Under the pieces are notes generated by a model that was not told where the DNA came from, did not search any database, and saw only the letters and a list, made by a program, of their open reading frames with translations. The position numbers were made by a program, and so were the translations under genes. This document shows positions 1 to 10,408 of a stretch of DNA of 64,000 nt, piece by piece (position 1 is the first letter of the stretch; the number at the start of each line of letters is the position of its first letter). This DNA comes from Salvia splendens. Lineage: Eukaryota; Streptophyta; Magnoliopsida; Lamiales; Lamiaceae. The stretch lies in the NCBI RefSeq assembly GCF_004379255.2, contig NC_056050.1:558001-622000 (forward strand), given 5' to 3'.

Positions 1-225
1 AATTACCTCGGGAGACACTCCAGTCATGTCCAACGGAGACCACGCAAAGACATCTTTGTACTCTTTGAGGAGCTGGATGGTCTTTTCCCGGAGTAGAGGT
101 GTTCCCGCGAAACCGATCTTGACCGTTCTGGATGGATCATCTTCGTATAACTGAACTTTCATCGAGTTCGGCTCCGGTGTGACTTCGTTCATTTCGCCTG
201 CCTCTGACTCCGGCTGCTGTGATTG
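1..225 (-). CDS. N-terminal part of pol (RT) of left Tat element
   Basis: Beyond the UAG at 226-228 the same frame is open to the window edge and matches the N-terminal region of the pol frame at 46590 (shared blocks such as VQLYEDDPSRTVKIGFAG and KEYKDVFAWSPLDMTGV). This is the linker ahead of the reverse transcriptase; the catalytic domains lie outside the window. It would be translated only by reading through the UAG. Confidence 0.75.
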
Positions 226-663
226 CTATGCTTGATGGTGCCGATCTGATTGTTCGGCACTTTTAAGCGCAATCTGCAAACATTCTTTTGCTCTCTTTTG
301 ATCACCTCGGATGACTGCTATCCCTCCTTTAGTGGGGATCTTGATTGTGAGGTGATAAGTAGAGCAAATGGCCCGAACTGTGTTGAGCCAGTCTCTTCCC
401 AGTATAATGTTATACGGGGATCGAGCTTTTACCACAAAAAACTCGATCACCGTACTGGAGCTAGTAGGCGCTCTTCCTACCGTAATCGGAAGGCTGATAA
501 TACCTTCAGGGCGGGTGTCCTCCTGGGCGAAACTTTTCAGATGAAGTGGGGCCGGACTGAGCCGAGCTGGATCCACTTCCAGTTTATCAAAACATTCTTT
601 AAAAACAATGCTAACCGACGCTCCTGTATCCACAAACACTCTGTGGATCAGTTTGTTTGCCAC
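226..663 (-). CDS. aspartic protease segment of left Tat element
   Basis: This is the retropepsin part of the element's gag-protease polyprotein, which cleaves the polyproteins during particle maturation. The catalytic motif DTGAS is visible near the N-terminus of the open stretch. The frame continues upstream of the first Met toward gag, from which it is separated by the one-base deletion at about 867. It ends in UAG at 226-228 followed by CAA UCA, as in the complete copy, and the same frame stays open beyond it. It is not an independent gene. Confidence 0.8.
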   Translation of the reverse strand: MANKLIHRVFVDTGASVSIVFKECFDKLEVDPARLSPAPLHLKSFAQEDTRPEGIISLPITVGRAPTSSSTVIEFFVVKARSPYNIILGRDWLNTVRAICSTYHLTIKIPTKGGIAVIRGDQKRAKECLQIALKSAEQSDRHHQA

Positions 664-848
664 TCCAGCTTGAATGACAATAGCGTCTTGATGAGGAGAA
701 ATGGCCGGGACGGGATCTGCATCTGAAAATGTAATTACTTCCTCCTTCTTCAGCCTTTTATGTGTTGGCTCCTCTCGATTGAAGCCTCTGCGCTCTGATT
801 TTAGAGACGATTTAGTCTTCCCGGCTGGGAGAGCGTCAATAGTCTGGA

Positions 849-2324
849 TTACTCCATCATATTGGGCTCGTCATCGTCTTCGGGATCCTGTTGCCTTTTA
901 GGATCCTGAGGAGCGCAGTTCGCACTTCTCTGTTTCTTATTCTTTTTCGGCGGCTTGCTTTGGTATTTTTTTAACGTCCCTGCTTTCACAAGAACATCAA
1001 TATCTGCTGCCAAATTTCGGCACTCCTCGGTATCGTGACCGTGGTCTTGATGGAAGGAGCAATATTTATCCTGACTTCGGCGCGTGGCCGATTTCGTCAT
1101 CGGCTTTGGTTTTTCGAACATATCAGAATGCAGTTCGAAAATTTCCGCTCTCGACTTGTTCAATGGTACGAACTGAGCGGGTGGTTTCTCAGGATTGAGA
1201 CGTGGTCCCAATCTGTCTTGTACCGGTGCCCTTTGAATTCTTTCAAAAGGAGTTCGGCGAGGATGTCCCTGATCGCTATGATCGGGCTTCCTCTTGTCTC
1301 CTCTGGAAGAGCTGTCTAAAGACCGTTTTCGACGGTCTGCCTCATCAGCACGAGAAAACTGGTCCGCAATGTCCCACATCTCTTGAGCTGTTTGCGGACT
1401 GCATTCAACGAGCTTTCTGTAGAGAGCTCCTGGCAGAATTCCATTTTGGAATGCCGAAATGACAAGTAGATCATTGAGATCATCTACTTGTAGGCATTCC
1501 TTGTGGAATCTTGTCATGAAGTCGCTAATCTTTTCATCGCGACCTTGACGTATAGAAAGCAGCTGAGCCGAAGTGATTCGGGTTTCAGCTTTCTGGAAGA
1601 ACCTCCTATGAAAAGCATCCATTAGATCTCTGTAAGATCTAATGCTGCCTTGAGGGAGGCTATCAAACCACCTTCTTGCGTTCCCGATGAGCAACTCGGG
1701 AAACAGCTTACACATATGAACCTCATTGAGACCTTGGTTCGCCATATTATACTGATAGCGTCCCAGGAAATCATGAGGATCCACTAACCCGTCATAAGTC
1801 ACTGACGGAGTTCGGTAATTCTGTGGCAACGGAGTTCTGGTGATATCATCCGAAAATGGAGTCTTCAGCGCTCCATACATAGCGAATCCGACATCTCTAC
1901 GGTATGGTGGAGATGGAGTTCTCCTGTGATTTCGGTAACAAGGAGGAGAAGGAACATATCGGTGGTGAGGATTCTTTCTCCTGGAAGATACGACACTACT
2001 GCGGTAGTGACTTTCATGTCTGGAGGGGGAGGGAGAATCCGCCGTTTTCTTCTCCGGCTTCTGGCTCTTTTGCAGGAATGTTAAGAACTCATCCTGCTTC
2101 TCAGCCAAGAACAACTTGACAGCCTCATTCAAATCGAGCTGCTTGGGAGGCTCGGTGCGATGACTTTTTGAGTGGTTTGTTCTTTCACCGTGAGAACTGG
2201 AGGCAGATTTCTCCCGAGGCTGTTTTCCAGACCTACGGGCTGGACTAGCTTCCCCACGTTCATCACGGACGGAAGTATGGGTATTATGTGATCTGGTACG
2301 CATTTTTTGGTGGAAGAGGATCAA
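849..2324 (-). pseudogene. gag of left Tat element, frame-broken
   Basis: The 491-codon frame encodes the capsid/nucleocapsid polyprotein that packages element RNA in the cytoplasm. It aligns along its length with the first part of the gag-protease frame at 44448. The same capsid block (around residues 180-320) and a C/H-rich knuckle near the C-terminus (CSFHQDHGHDTEEC) are present. The frame ends early at 849 because one base is missing in the stretch encoding the acidic DDDEP segment. In the intact copy translation continues there into the protease. I therefore call it a gag pseudogene. Confidence 0.85.
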
Positions 2325-2377
2325 AAACTCGCTTTTATCACAGTTTTGGTTTTCTGTTTTCCCACAGACGGCGCCAG

Positions 2378-3008
2378 TGATGATTTAGCGAATTTTTTAT
2401 GGGAATAAACGCAAGTAATAAATGAAGATCACAACACTGAAAATTACGTGGTTCGATTTACTGAGGTAAATCTACGTCCACGGGAAGAATAGAGGGCAAA
2501 TTTGTATTGCTTGATCTAGCTTACAGATTACAATACTGATTTGCTATATGAGATTCAGGATCTAGAGAACTTAACCCTGGTCTATCTGATCTAAGTTCTA
2601 TTTATACATTCGAAATAAGATCGTGGTTTGCAGCCCTGGTAGGGGGGTTGATAACTGCTTAATACCACTAAATAGATCGTGGGTGTAATGGAGGTCGTGG
2701 AGATCCTGCATGGGTCCACTATCTCCTTGTTCGGTCGAATACTGAGACCGAACTGCTGAACTTTGCCGATCAGCTTTTGCCGATCTGAGAGTTGAGCTCG
2801 ATTGGTCGGCTTTTACCGAGCTATAGGCTGTGACCGTTTTGCCGATCTGAGAGTTGAGCTCGATTGGTCGGCTTTTACCGAGCTATAGGCTGTGACCGAA
2901 CTCTTTGGTTGTGCCGAACTGATACTCTTTCTTGGGTTTTGGGCTGATGGGCCGTCACTGCTATTGGGCTCGCAATTATTGTTTAGTTGTTTAGTTCGTA
3001 TCCCATCA
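2378..3008 (-). repeat. 5' LTR of the left Tat element
   Basis: The LTR is 631 bp and has the TGATGG...TCATCA ends shared with the LTRs at 43756 and 54081 and the solo LTR at 41063. A TATA box (RC of tatttata, about 2600-2608) precedes the transcript start. A block of about 61 bp around 2776-2898 is tandemly duplicated, which the young LTRs lack. The sequence TTCCCACAGACGGCGCCA at about 2359-2376 is the complement of the primer-binding site. Confidence 0.9.
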
Positions 3009-3759
3009 CATAGCCTCTCCACCCAGTGCTAGATGAATTTATTTTCTGATTAATATAACCGAACTAATATTTTCTGATTCATATAGTTAATGTTTTTGTA
3101 CTCCCAACAAGCAATCCCTTCCAAATTAAAATAAACCTAGCTTAATTATACACAGAATATTATTTAAATAGCACTAAATGTGTATATATTTAGAGGAATT
3201 CAGATCGAATTTGATAGTAGGAAAATATTAATGCTTGATCAAAAGACACACTATAAAAGATGTATTAAAAGTTGATGCTGCCGGCAGCTCCGCCACAGTC
3301 CGCCGTAGTGATTACTAAAACTACGGCTGAGTTATCAATGCGGCGGTGAATTTAAAGTCCCCATTTTATTTAATTTTCACTGGTTGCATGCCGGCTTCAT
3401 ATCTATATTACTACTATTCATTTAATTCCATCTCGAATTTAATTTGAAAAAAGCAAAAAATCATGTCATCTCATACTCCAGTCATATTCGTGCTCGTTTT
3501 TGTGTTCGTGTCCGTGTCAGTACCATCGCACACCTTCCCAATAACAAAACCCAACGGCGACGACCGCTGCGGCAACGTCACCATCCAGTACCCCTTCGGC
3601 ACGTCCCCCGAGTGCCACCGCGCATTCGACCCCCCAAGCTCTTCCTACTAAACAACTCCGCCGAAATTACCAAAATAGCCCTTGAAGGCCAGGTTTATAA
3701 AAAATATATTTTTTTTGTGATTTCAGTTTTCTTTTTACACTGATTGCGACAGTTATATT

Positions 3760-4463
3760 TAGGCCTGCAAATTTAATCCGCGGGTTTCGGGTATACCTGA
3801 CCCACACCCAATACTCGAATGGTTTTGGGTAACCGAAACCCGAAATTATGGGTTCGGGTATGGGTTTGGGTAGTTAATGTTAGGATCTATCGAGTTTAGG
3901 GTACCCGACTAATACCCGATTAAAACCGATTATTATGTATTTGTGAATCTGTGATAAATATTTATGTTCTTACTTGTTATCTTTTGAAAATATATATTTA
4001 TGCTTTCTCTATTTTATTTAGATGTTCATTTAATGTCTTAAAAAATTATTTTAATCTCTTTTATGTTTCAATTTATGCCAAACAAATTTTTATTTTAAAA
4101 TTAAGTAGTGTCTATTTGTCTAATGTCTATAATATATTTATATATAGTCATAGAATCATAATCTAGAAAAAACAAAAACATCATAAATTTAGAATTGAAG
4201 TTTAGACTTTTAATAATAGTCAATAAATAGTAGTATTATGTTATTTTTAATAATGTCTATTCTCATCACAATATAATTTATATAAAAGAATAAATTTGAA
4301 ATATAATAACTTCAGGTTTATGGGTACCCGATTAGTTGGATTCGGGTACCCGCATCAGGTATTAGGGTACCTGAATTCACATACGGGTCGGGTATTGTGT
4401 ATGATATTTTTGAGATTTCGGGTTCGGATTTTTCGGGTTTGGGTATCCGAATTTACAGGCCTA
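3760..4463. mobile_element. non-autonomous hAT element in WAK exon 1 region
   Basis: The 704-bp element starts TAGGCCTGCAAATT and ends AATTTACAGGCCTA (inverted termini, about 13 of 14 matching). It is flanked by a perfect 8-bp target duplication GTTATATT at 3752-3759 and 4464-4471, diagnostic of hAT. Subterminal regions are rich in repeats of the GGGTTCGGGTA type; the centre is AT-rich and has no transposase. Confidence 0.9.
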
Positions 4464-5542
4464 GTTATATTTATTTATATTTCAATTGCCAATTACATGT
4501 GACGCTCCTCCACCCCATCGCCCAGAGCTGCTACAACACCAGCGGCGGCGAGATCGCCGCCTCCGCGCAGCCGCTGACCCTCCCGCCGGGGCTGACGGTG
4601 AACGACACGGCGAACAAGCTCACGATCGTCGGGTGCGACACGATCGCCTTCATCTACGGGAAGCGCCTCGACCGGAGCTTCATGACGGGTTGCACCGCGA
4701 TGTGCGACGCGGCGGGGGATCTGGAGGAGGGGCTCTGCGCGGGGGCGGGGTGCTTCCAGGCGGCGATCCCGGGCGGCGTCTGGGCGGCGGAGATCGAGCT
4801 CGGGAGCTTCTTGAATTACACGTTCGTGTCGGATTTTGATAGGTGCGGCTATGCGTTCCTCGTGGAGGAGTCTGGGTTTAATTTTTTGGAGCGGAATTTG
4901 GTGGATTTGGAGGGGGTGGATAAGGTGCCGGTGGTGGTGGATTGGGTGGCCCGGAACGGGAGCTGCGAGGCGACGAGGGGAGGCGGCGGGTATGCGTGTT
5001 TGAGTGGGAATTCGAGGTGTGTTAGCATTGGAAATAATGGAGATGGGTATAGGTGTGTTTGTGAGGAAGGGTATGAAGGGAATGCTTATCTTGTTGATGG
5101 ATGCCAAGGTATGGAAATGATCGGGTTTTAACTCTAGACCTTTCTAATACCTATCTGTTATGTGGTATGTGGTAGGACGTCGAAACATTTTAATATCTTT
5201 AAATGAGATTTGAACTCTAGACCTCTCTAATATCTATTTGTTACATGTTGTCGAAATGTTTAGTATCGGGTGCGATACGAAAAATTAAAATGATTGATGT
5301 ATTGGGTAGATAAAATGATTAATAAAATAATGGTGAGTAGAGAAAATAGTGAATATCATAGAAAGAATTTGTTGGTGAGGACTATATACTCTAAATTTTG
5401 AGTTTAAAGAGGGTAATATATTGTGAAGTATGGTTATAAGTGAGGTGAATAATAGAATTTAATTGTACCCTAATTCTTTTCACTAGAAATATACAAATTA
5501 CAACTATATACTATGTGTCTACATAGAAGTTGTTTCTACTTA

Positions 5543-7204
5543 CGGCATTAGCAGTGGGGCACCCTAAGGCGCGCCACGTCATCAGTTTTATCCTCCTACC
5601 TCCCCACCTGTAGTGGGGCGCCCTATGGCGCGCCACATCATCATTTTATTGTTTTGTTTAATTAATTTAAATGTTTTCAAATAACAAGTAACGAGTAAAT
5701 AAAAAACGTCTAAATAATAAATGGCGACACATTAATAAAAAAAAGTTACACCATTCAACATACAAAAAAAACAACTAAGTCGGTGCAATTCCCAACTTCC
5801 GACGCAGCTCATCGATTAATGCCCAGAGATATTCGGCTTCGTCGGGGTCGGTACACTTCTTGAGGGCCTTGTGCGTCTGCAATAACGTCCTCGCCATCGA
5901 CGCTGTTGCCAACGACTCAAACGCGGTGGCCGTCTGGGTCGGGAGCGTTTCCGGGAACGAAGATGGGTTTGCAGCGGTCGAGGATGAGATCGCGGCCGCC
6001 TTCCCCTTGGCCTTCGCAGCCTTGACGCCGGGCGGACGCCGGGAGGACACCGGTGTGCCGGAACTCCCTTCATCCACGTACGTCCAGTTGAGGTCAACCG
6101 GGTGATTGTCGTTGCCGCTGCCACTGCTCGTGTAATCACCAGCTTCGGTTGTCTTCGTCCTCTTCGGCGCACCAGTGTGCAGAATTCCACCTTGGAACTT
6201 CTGCTTGTCCCTCAAGAGCGCCCAGATGGCCTCGTGCTTGAAGTCGACGTACATCGACCGGTACGACAACAGCGCTTTAGCGGGCACGTCGCTCAAGCTC
6301 TCGCCGCTCCCCTGTGCCCGCGTGAACTTCTCGAACTCCGCCGCGTACAAGTTCACTTGCTTCTTCACTTGATCCCAGTGCTTGCGGAGTTGCTCACGTT
6401 TGCGCTTGTACGCGGTCGGCTGCTTGGCCTCATTGTAGAGGCCGGCGATGCGCTCCCAGTACGCGCCCTGCCTCTAGTTGTTCGCGAAAATCGGGTCTTC
6501 CGATATATCTACCCAACACCGGGCCAAAATAAGGGTTTCGTCGTCGGTGTAGTTCGTACGGCCGGGGGTGTACTCATCGTAATTTCCGGGAGGCGGCAGC
6601 AACTTCTGCGCCCGCTGCCGGTTCCGCTTCTTTTTGGCTGGGGAGGAAGCGGTCGCGGCGAGTTCGGGATCGGCCGCTGCGGCGTCACGGCGGGAGGGAG
6701 CGCTTGGTCGGTTTGGAGACGGCTCCATGTTAGACAACCCGTACGATTCCGTACTGAAATCGGGATCGGGTGTCGGCGTCGAACGAACGATATTCGCCGG
6801 GTTCTGTACCCGGCCAACGCGCCTCTCCGCTAAACATAAGACTATTGGACTTGAATCCATTTCGTAGTAATTATGTAAATGTAATAAGTTTCGAAAGTGA
6901 AATCGTGAAATGAAATTACAAATGAACTCTATTTATAAAAAAACGAAACCGCGTGCCATCGTCCGAGTCGATCGTCCGCATAGCCCTCAGTGGGCCGGAC
7001 GATGGCCTATCGTCCGCGGCCATCGTCCGCGTAGGCCGCAATGGGGCGGACGATGGGCATCGACCGCGCTATACTCCGCGCCCTTAGTATAGTGCGTGAC
7101 GATCGTCCGCGGCCTATGTCACGCACTCGCAATGGGCGGACGATGGCGGGCGCGGACGATGCGCGCCATCGGGCGTGCCATCATCCGCCCCATTGCGGAT
7201 GGCC
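5543..7204 (-). mobile_element. PIF/Harbinger element carrying only the Myb-like ORF
   Basis: Terminal sequences CGGCATTAGCAGTGGGGC and GCCCCATTGCGGATGGCC are imperfect inverted repeats (about 13 of 18) flanked by the trinucleotide TTA (5540-5542 and 7205-7207), the Harbinger target duplication. The interior carries one minus-strand ORF (5775-6860) and a GC-rich right flank (6950-7200) full of ATCGTCCGC-type subterminal repeats. No DDE transposase is present, so it depends on another element. It sits in the WAK gene and ends 28 bp before an exon. Confidence 0.8.
5775..6860 (-). pseudogene. Harbinger Myb/SANT-like DNA-binding protein, one in-frame stop
   Basis: This 362-codon frame encodes the accessory DNA-binding protein (ORF1) of PIF/Harbinger elements, which works with the transposase at element ends. 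A Myb/SANT-like block begins YTDDETLILARCWVDISEDP and continues past a single TAG at 6474-6476 into a helix rich in Arg/Lys (KREQLRKHWDQVKKQV). The C-terminal half has the NAM-associated-like layout seen in plant ORF1 proteins, with low-complexity Ser/Ala/Lys linkers. Apart from that stop the frame is open throughout. The start could be the Met at 6860 or an internal one at about 6728. Confidence 0.75.
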
Positions 7205-7740
7205 TTACATATTTTCCCAAAAATTTTTGTAGATATTGATGAATGTGCAAATAATGTTCTAAACGTTTGCATGGAGAAAGCAAGCTGCACCAATACAATA
7301 GGAAATTATACATTCTCTTGTCCCAAGGGATACTCCGGCAATGGAAGAGGTCCAAATGGTTGTATAGGTAAGATTTGGGCACACATGTATATTTTTTTCC
7401 TCGTGTTTAAATTCTCGAACTTTGATCTAATTTGTAATTTCGATCTTGTTTTAAAACATAAGTATTTATTTTCCTAACTTCCAATGTTATTGTCGTTCAA
7501 GAGATGATGACTGTCGACGTGCAATACTTACTACTGATGATAACACATTTAAAGGAGCAATTTCCAACAATTATTGTTACACACCAGTAAGTGTTGGATG
7601 TCGACACGCATGCCAAAACATTTCTCACCTCGAAATTGTTAATTAAAATTCCAACTTTAATTGCAAAATGTTGAAGTAGTAGTTACTGCTTTGGTTTCCA
7701 TGTTTTAAAATTCAGATCAATATTACAAAATACTACATAA

Positions 7741-8481
7741 GAGCATCCACAACGGTGGACGGACGGCGTCCGTCCGTGCCGCTAGCAAGGACGAGCTCCG
7801 CCGCCGCTGCGCTCTTGCCGCTGGCACGGACGTGCTCTTACGCCGTCCTTCCGTGCCGCTAGCAAGGACGAGCTCCGCCGCCGCTGCGCTCTTGTCGTTG
7901 GCACGGACGTGCTCTTAGCTAAGAGCACGAGGCGTCGACGTGGCATGCTCTGATTGGCCAGTTGATTTATCATTTTTTAATTATTTTTTAAAAAAATTGA
8001 AAAAATCTGAAAATTTAAAAATTAATAAAAAAAATATTTCCCACTTCCTAATAAAATATATCCATTTTTTCCACACTCTTAATTTATTTTTTCATTATTT
8101 TTACCCCAAAATTCATACTTTCATCTATAAATAGTCTCATTTCAAACACAAAAAAATGACAATATACCAAACAACTCTCTCAATCTCAAATTTTAGGATT
8201 TTAATTATGTAATTTTTAATTTTTAGGAGTCTAATTATGTAATTTTCAGTATTTTAATTATGTCGTTTTTATTTTATTTGTCATTTGTAATATTATTTAG
8301 GTTTTTAATGAATTTTAATATTATGGAAATGTTTTTGTTTAATTGAATTTTAAATTGAATTGTGCTCGTTCTTGCGGAAGAGCACATCTGTGGGTGTTGT
8401 GCTCTTGCCAGAGAGCAGGCAGAAAAAGTGGGTCCGGGCCCACAACCGTGCTCGTTGGCAAGAGCACGGTTGTGGATGCTC
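7741..8481. mobile_element. Tourist/Harbinger MITE in WAK intron
   Basis: Termini GAGCATCCACAAC and GTTGTGGATGCTC are perfect inverted repeats flanked by TAA (7738-7740, 8482-8484). The left part contains a near-perfect tandem duplication of a GC-rich unit of roughly 80-90 bp (7778-7920), and the rest is AT-rich. No coding capacity is seen. Confidence 0.88.
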
Positions 8482-8797
8482 TAATGACATTAAAATTCTG
8501 TTTTGTGTTTAAATGAAAAATACTTTCTCCTACTCTATTAAACATTCTATTTCGAAATAATGATGCGATAATTTACATGTTAATTTTGCAGATATTGACG
8601 AATGTAAAGATTCTAGTTTAAACAATTGTATGAAAAAAGAGTATTGCATAAAATACACTAGGTAATTATACGTGTTCTTGTCCCGATGGATACTCCGGCA
8701 ACAGAAGAGGTAGAAGTGGATGCACCATCAAGGATAACAAGCTTCCCTATATCTTAATCGGTACGAGTCTCTTCGTTCGCAAAAAAATTGTTACTGT

Positions 8798-9149
8798 ACA
8801 ATTTACTTTTTCGTCCGTCGACAGAAAATTTGTCACTTCCACTAATACTACCACTTCGCGCACTACGCATCATTTTATTAAAATTCGTCACGTCTAAAAC
8901 ATGTCAACTTTTTGTTCATTCACTCCAAACTACAATCCAAATTCATATTAATTTCACCAGAAAATCATGTGTTACAATTTACTTTTTCGTCCGTCCACAG
9001 AAAATTTGTCACTTCCACTAATACTACCATTTCGCGCACCACACACCATTTTATTAAAATCCGTCGCGTCTGAAATGTGTCAAATTTTCATTCGTTCACT
9101 TCTGACTGCAATGCAAATTCTTATTTGATTTAGTACAAAATCATCAAAA
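8798..9149. repeat. two diverged 176-bp tandem copies in WAK intron
   Basis: The segment beginning ACAATTTACTTTTTCGTCCG at 8798 recurs at 8974, and the two copies align to about 9149 with scattered substitutions. It lies in the intron before the kinase exon. No inverted termini are seen, so I regard it as a local duplication. Confidence 0.75.
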
Positions 9150-9219
9150 ATCCTCACAATAAAATGGTATTTATTGGAACATCAATCTTGATTTATCTTT
9201 TATATCACAATTTAAACAG

Positions 9220-10408
9220 GAATTTCATGTGGCATAACAACTCTCCTAATCGCCTCCATCTTCTTCTACATGGAGCTCAAGCGCAGATCATCCAAAGCAA
9301 AGAAACACAGATTCTTCCTCAGCAACGGCGGCTTTCTCTTACAGCAAAAGCTCTCCGCCCGCGAAAGATCCCCCGACGCAGTCAAGATCTTCCCCTTCTC
9401 CGAGCTCCACGCCGCCACCGCTGGCTTCAGCGCCGGCATGATCGTCGGCCAAGGCGGCTTCTGCACCGTCTTCAAAGGCACCCTCTCCGACAAAACCCCC
9501 GTCGCCGTTAAAAAATCCAAGTGGACCCCACGGAAATCGAGCAGTTCATCAACGAGGTTTTCGTCCTCTCTCAGATCAACCACCGCAACATCGTCCGCCT
9601 CCTCGGCTGCTGCCTCGAGACCGAGTCCCCCCTCCTTGTCTATGAGTTCGTCGTCAACAGCACCCTCTCCTCCCACCTCCACAAAAAAAACAGAAACAGA
9701 CACGGCCCCAGGCTGCCCTGGGGCGCGCGCCTGAGGATCGCAGCAGAAACTGCAAGGGCGTTGGCGTACCTGCACTCTGCAGCTTCTGCTGCGATCATCC
9801 ACAGGGATGTCAAGTCAGACAATATATTACTGGATGAGAATCTGACGGCAAAGGTCTCGGATTTTGGAGCCTCGAGGCTCGTGCCTGCGGACATCGCGCA
9901 GCTTTCGACGATGGTGCAGGGGACGTTCGAGTATTTGGACCCGGAGTACATGCAGACGAGCCAGCTGACTGAGAAGAGCGACGTGTACAGCTTCGGAAAG
10001 GTCCTGCTCGAGCTTCTGACGAGCAGGAAGGCCGTGAGCTTCGACGCGGCCGAGGAGGAGAGGAACCTAGCTAGCTACTTTTTAAACATGATGAGGGAGA
10101 ATAGGTTGGGTGAGGTGGTGGATGGGAGTGTTTGGGGAGATGGGAATATGGAGAAGGTTTGGAGAATTGGGAGGCTTGCAAAAGAGTGTTTGAATGTGAA
10201 GGGAGAGAATAGGCCAAGTATGAAGGAAATGGCAATGGAATTGGAAGGGATGATGATGGTGGGAGGGAAGCATTTGTGGAGTAGAGATGAAGGTGTAGTT
10301 GATGATGAGAAGGTGGGATTGTTGTTTGATGAGGAAGGATTGATCAATGTGGTTGATTGTAATGGTGGAGAAAATGGAAAGATTTGTGATGGATTTGATA
10401 ATAGTTAG
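9220..10408 (+). pseudogene. WAK terminal exon: transmembrane segment and Ser/Thr kinase
   Basis: The exon opens with a short hydrophobic segment (GITTLLIASIFFYMEL), a basic juxtamembrane stretch and the kinase N-lobe with glycine loop GQGGFCTVFKG and VAVKKSK. At about 9523 the frame slips by one base. The C-lobe then continues in another frame (open 9521-10408) with IIHRDVKSDN, DFGAS and the segment DPEYMQTSQLTEKSDVYSFG. All catalytic motifs of an RD kinase are present, so the domain is intact apart from the slip. It is the best preserved part of the WAK gene and most like WAK/WAKL kinases. Acceptor AG is at 9218-9219. Confidence 0.85.

Larger units (their letters stand above)
1..3008 (-). 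mobile_element. Ty3/gypsy Tat-lineage retrotransposon, 5' part, decayed
   Basis: This is the same family as the complete element at 43756-54696 but lies on the minus strand and runs off the left window edge. Read in its own direction it has an LTR (3008-2378), a primer-binding site starting TGGCGCC just inside it, gag, protease, a UAG codon and the beginning of reverse transcriptase. Protein-level similarity to the complete copy is very high. A one-base deletion near 866-869 breaks gag before the protease, so this copy is probably dead. The element's 3' half and second LTR are outside the window, so its age cannot be judged from LTR divergence. Confidence 0.93.
3463..10408 (+). pseudogene. 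wall-associated receptor kinase (WAK) gene, disrupted
   Basis: WAKs are plasma-membrane kinases whose extracellular part binds pectin. The parts are in the usual order. Signal peptide and start of the galacturonan-binding domain (DRCGNVTIQYPFGTSP) lie at 3463-3705. The rest of that domain and a first EGF repeat are at about 4490-5108, and a calcium-binding EGF exon (starts DIDEC) at 7233-7367. A second, degenerate EGF exon is at 8593-8760, and the transmembrane plus kinase exon at 9220-10408. Splice phases agree (5108/7233, 7367/8593, 8760/9220). The frame breaks at a C-run near 3637, in the second EGF exon near 8640-8660, and at about 9523 between the kinase lysine motif VAVKKSK and the following helix. 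A hAT MITE, a Harbinger element and a Harbinger MITE lie inside. Homopolymer sequencing errors could explain some breaks, but several together favour a pseudogene. Confidence 0.8.

Noticed and set aside
4493..5107. Minus-strand 204-codon ORF opposite the WAK exon
   Set aside because: GC-rich shadow of a real exon; the plus strand shows the galacturonan-binding and EGF cysteines, the minus strand only low-complexity Arg/Pro/His.
6102..6833. Plus-strand 243-codon ORF in the left Harbinger element
   Set aside because: Shadow of the Myb-like ORF1 on the minus strand.
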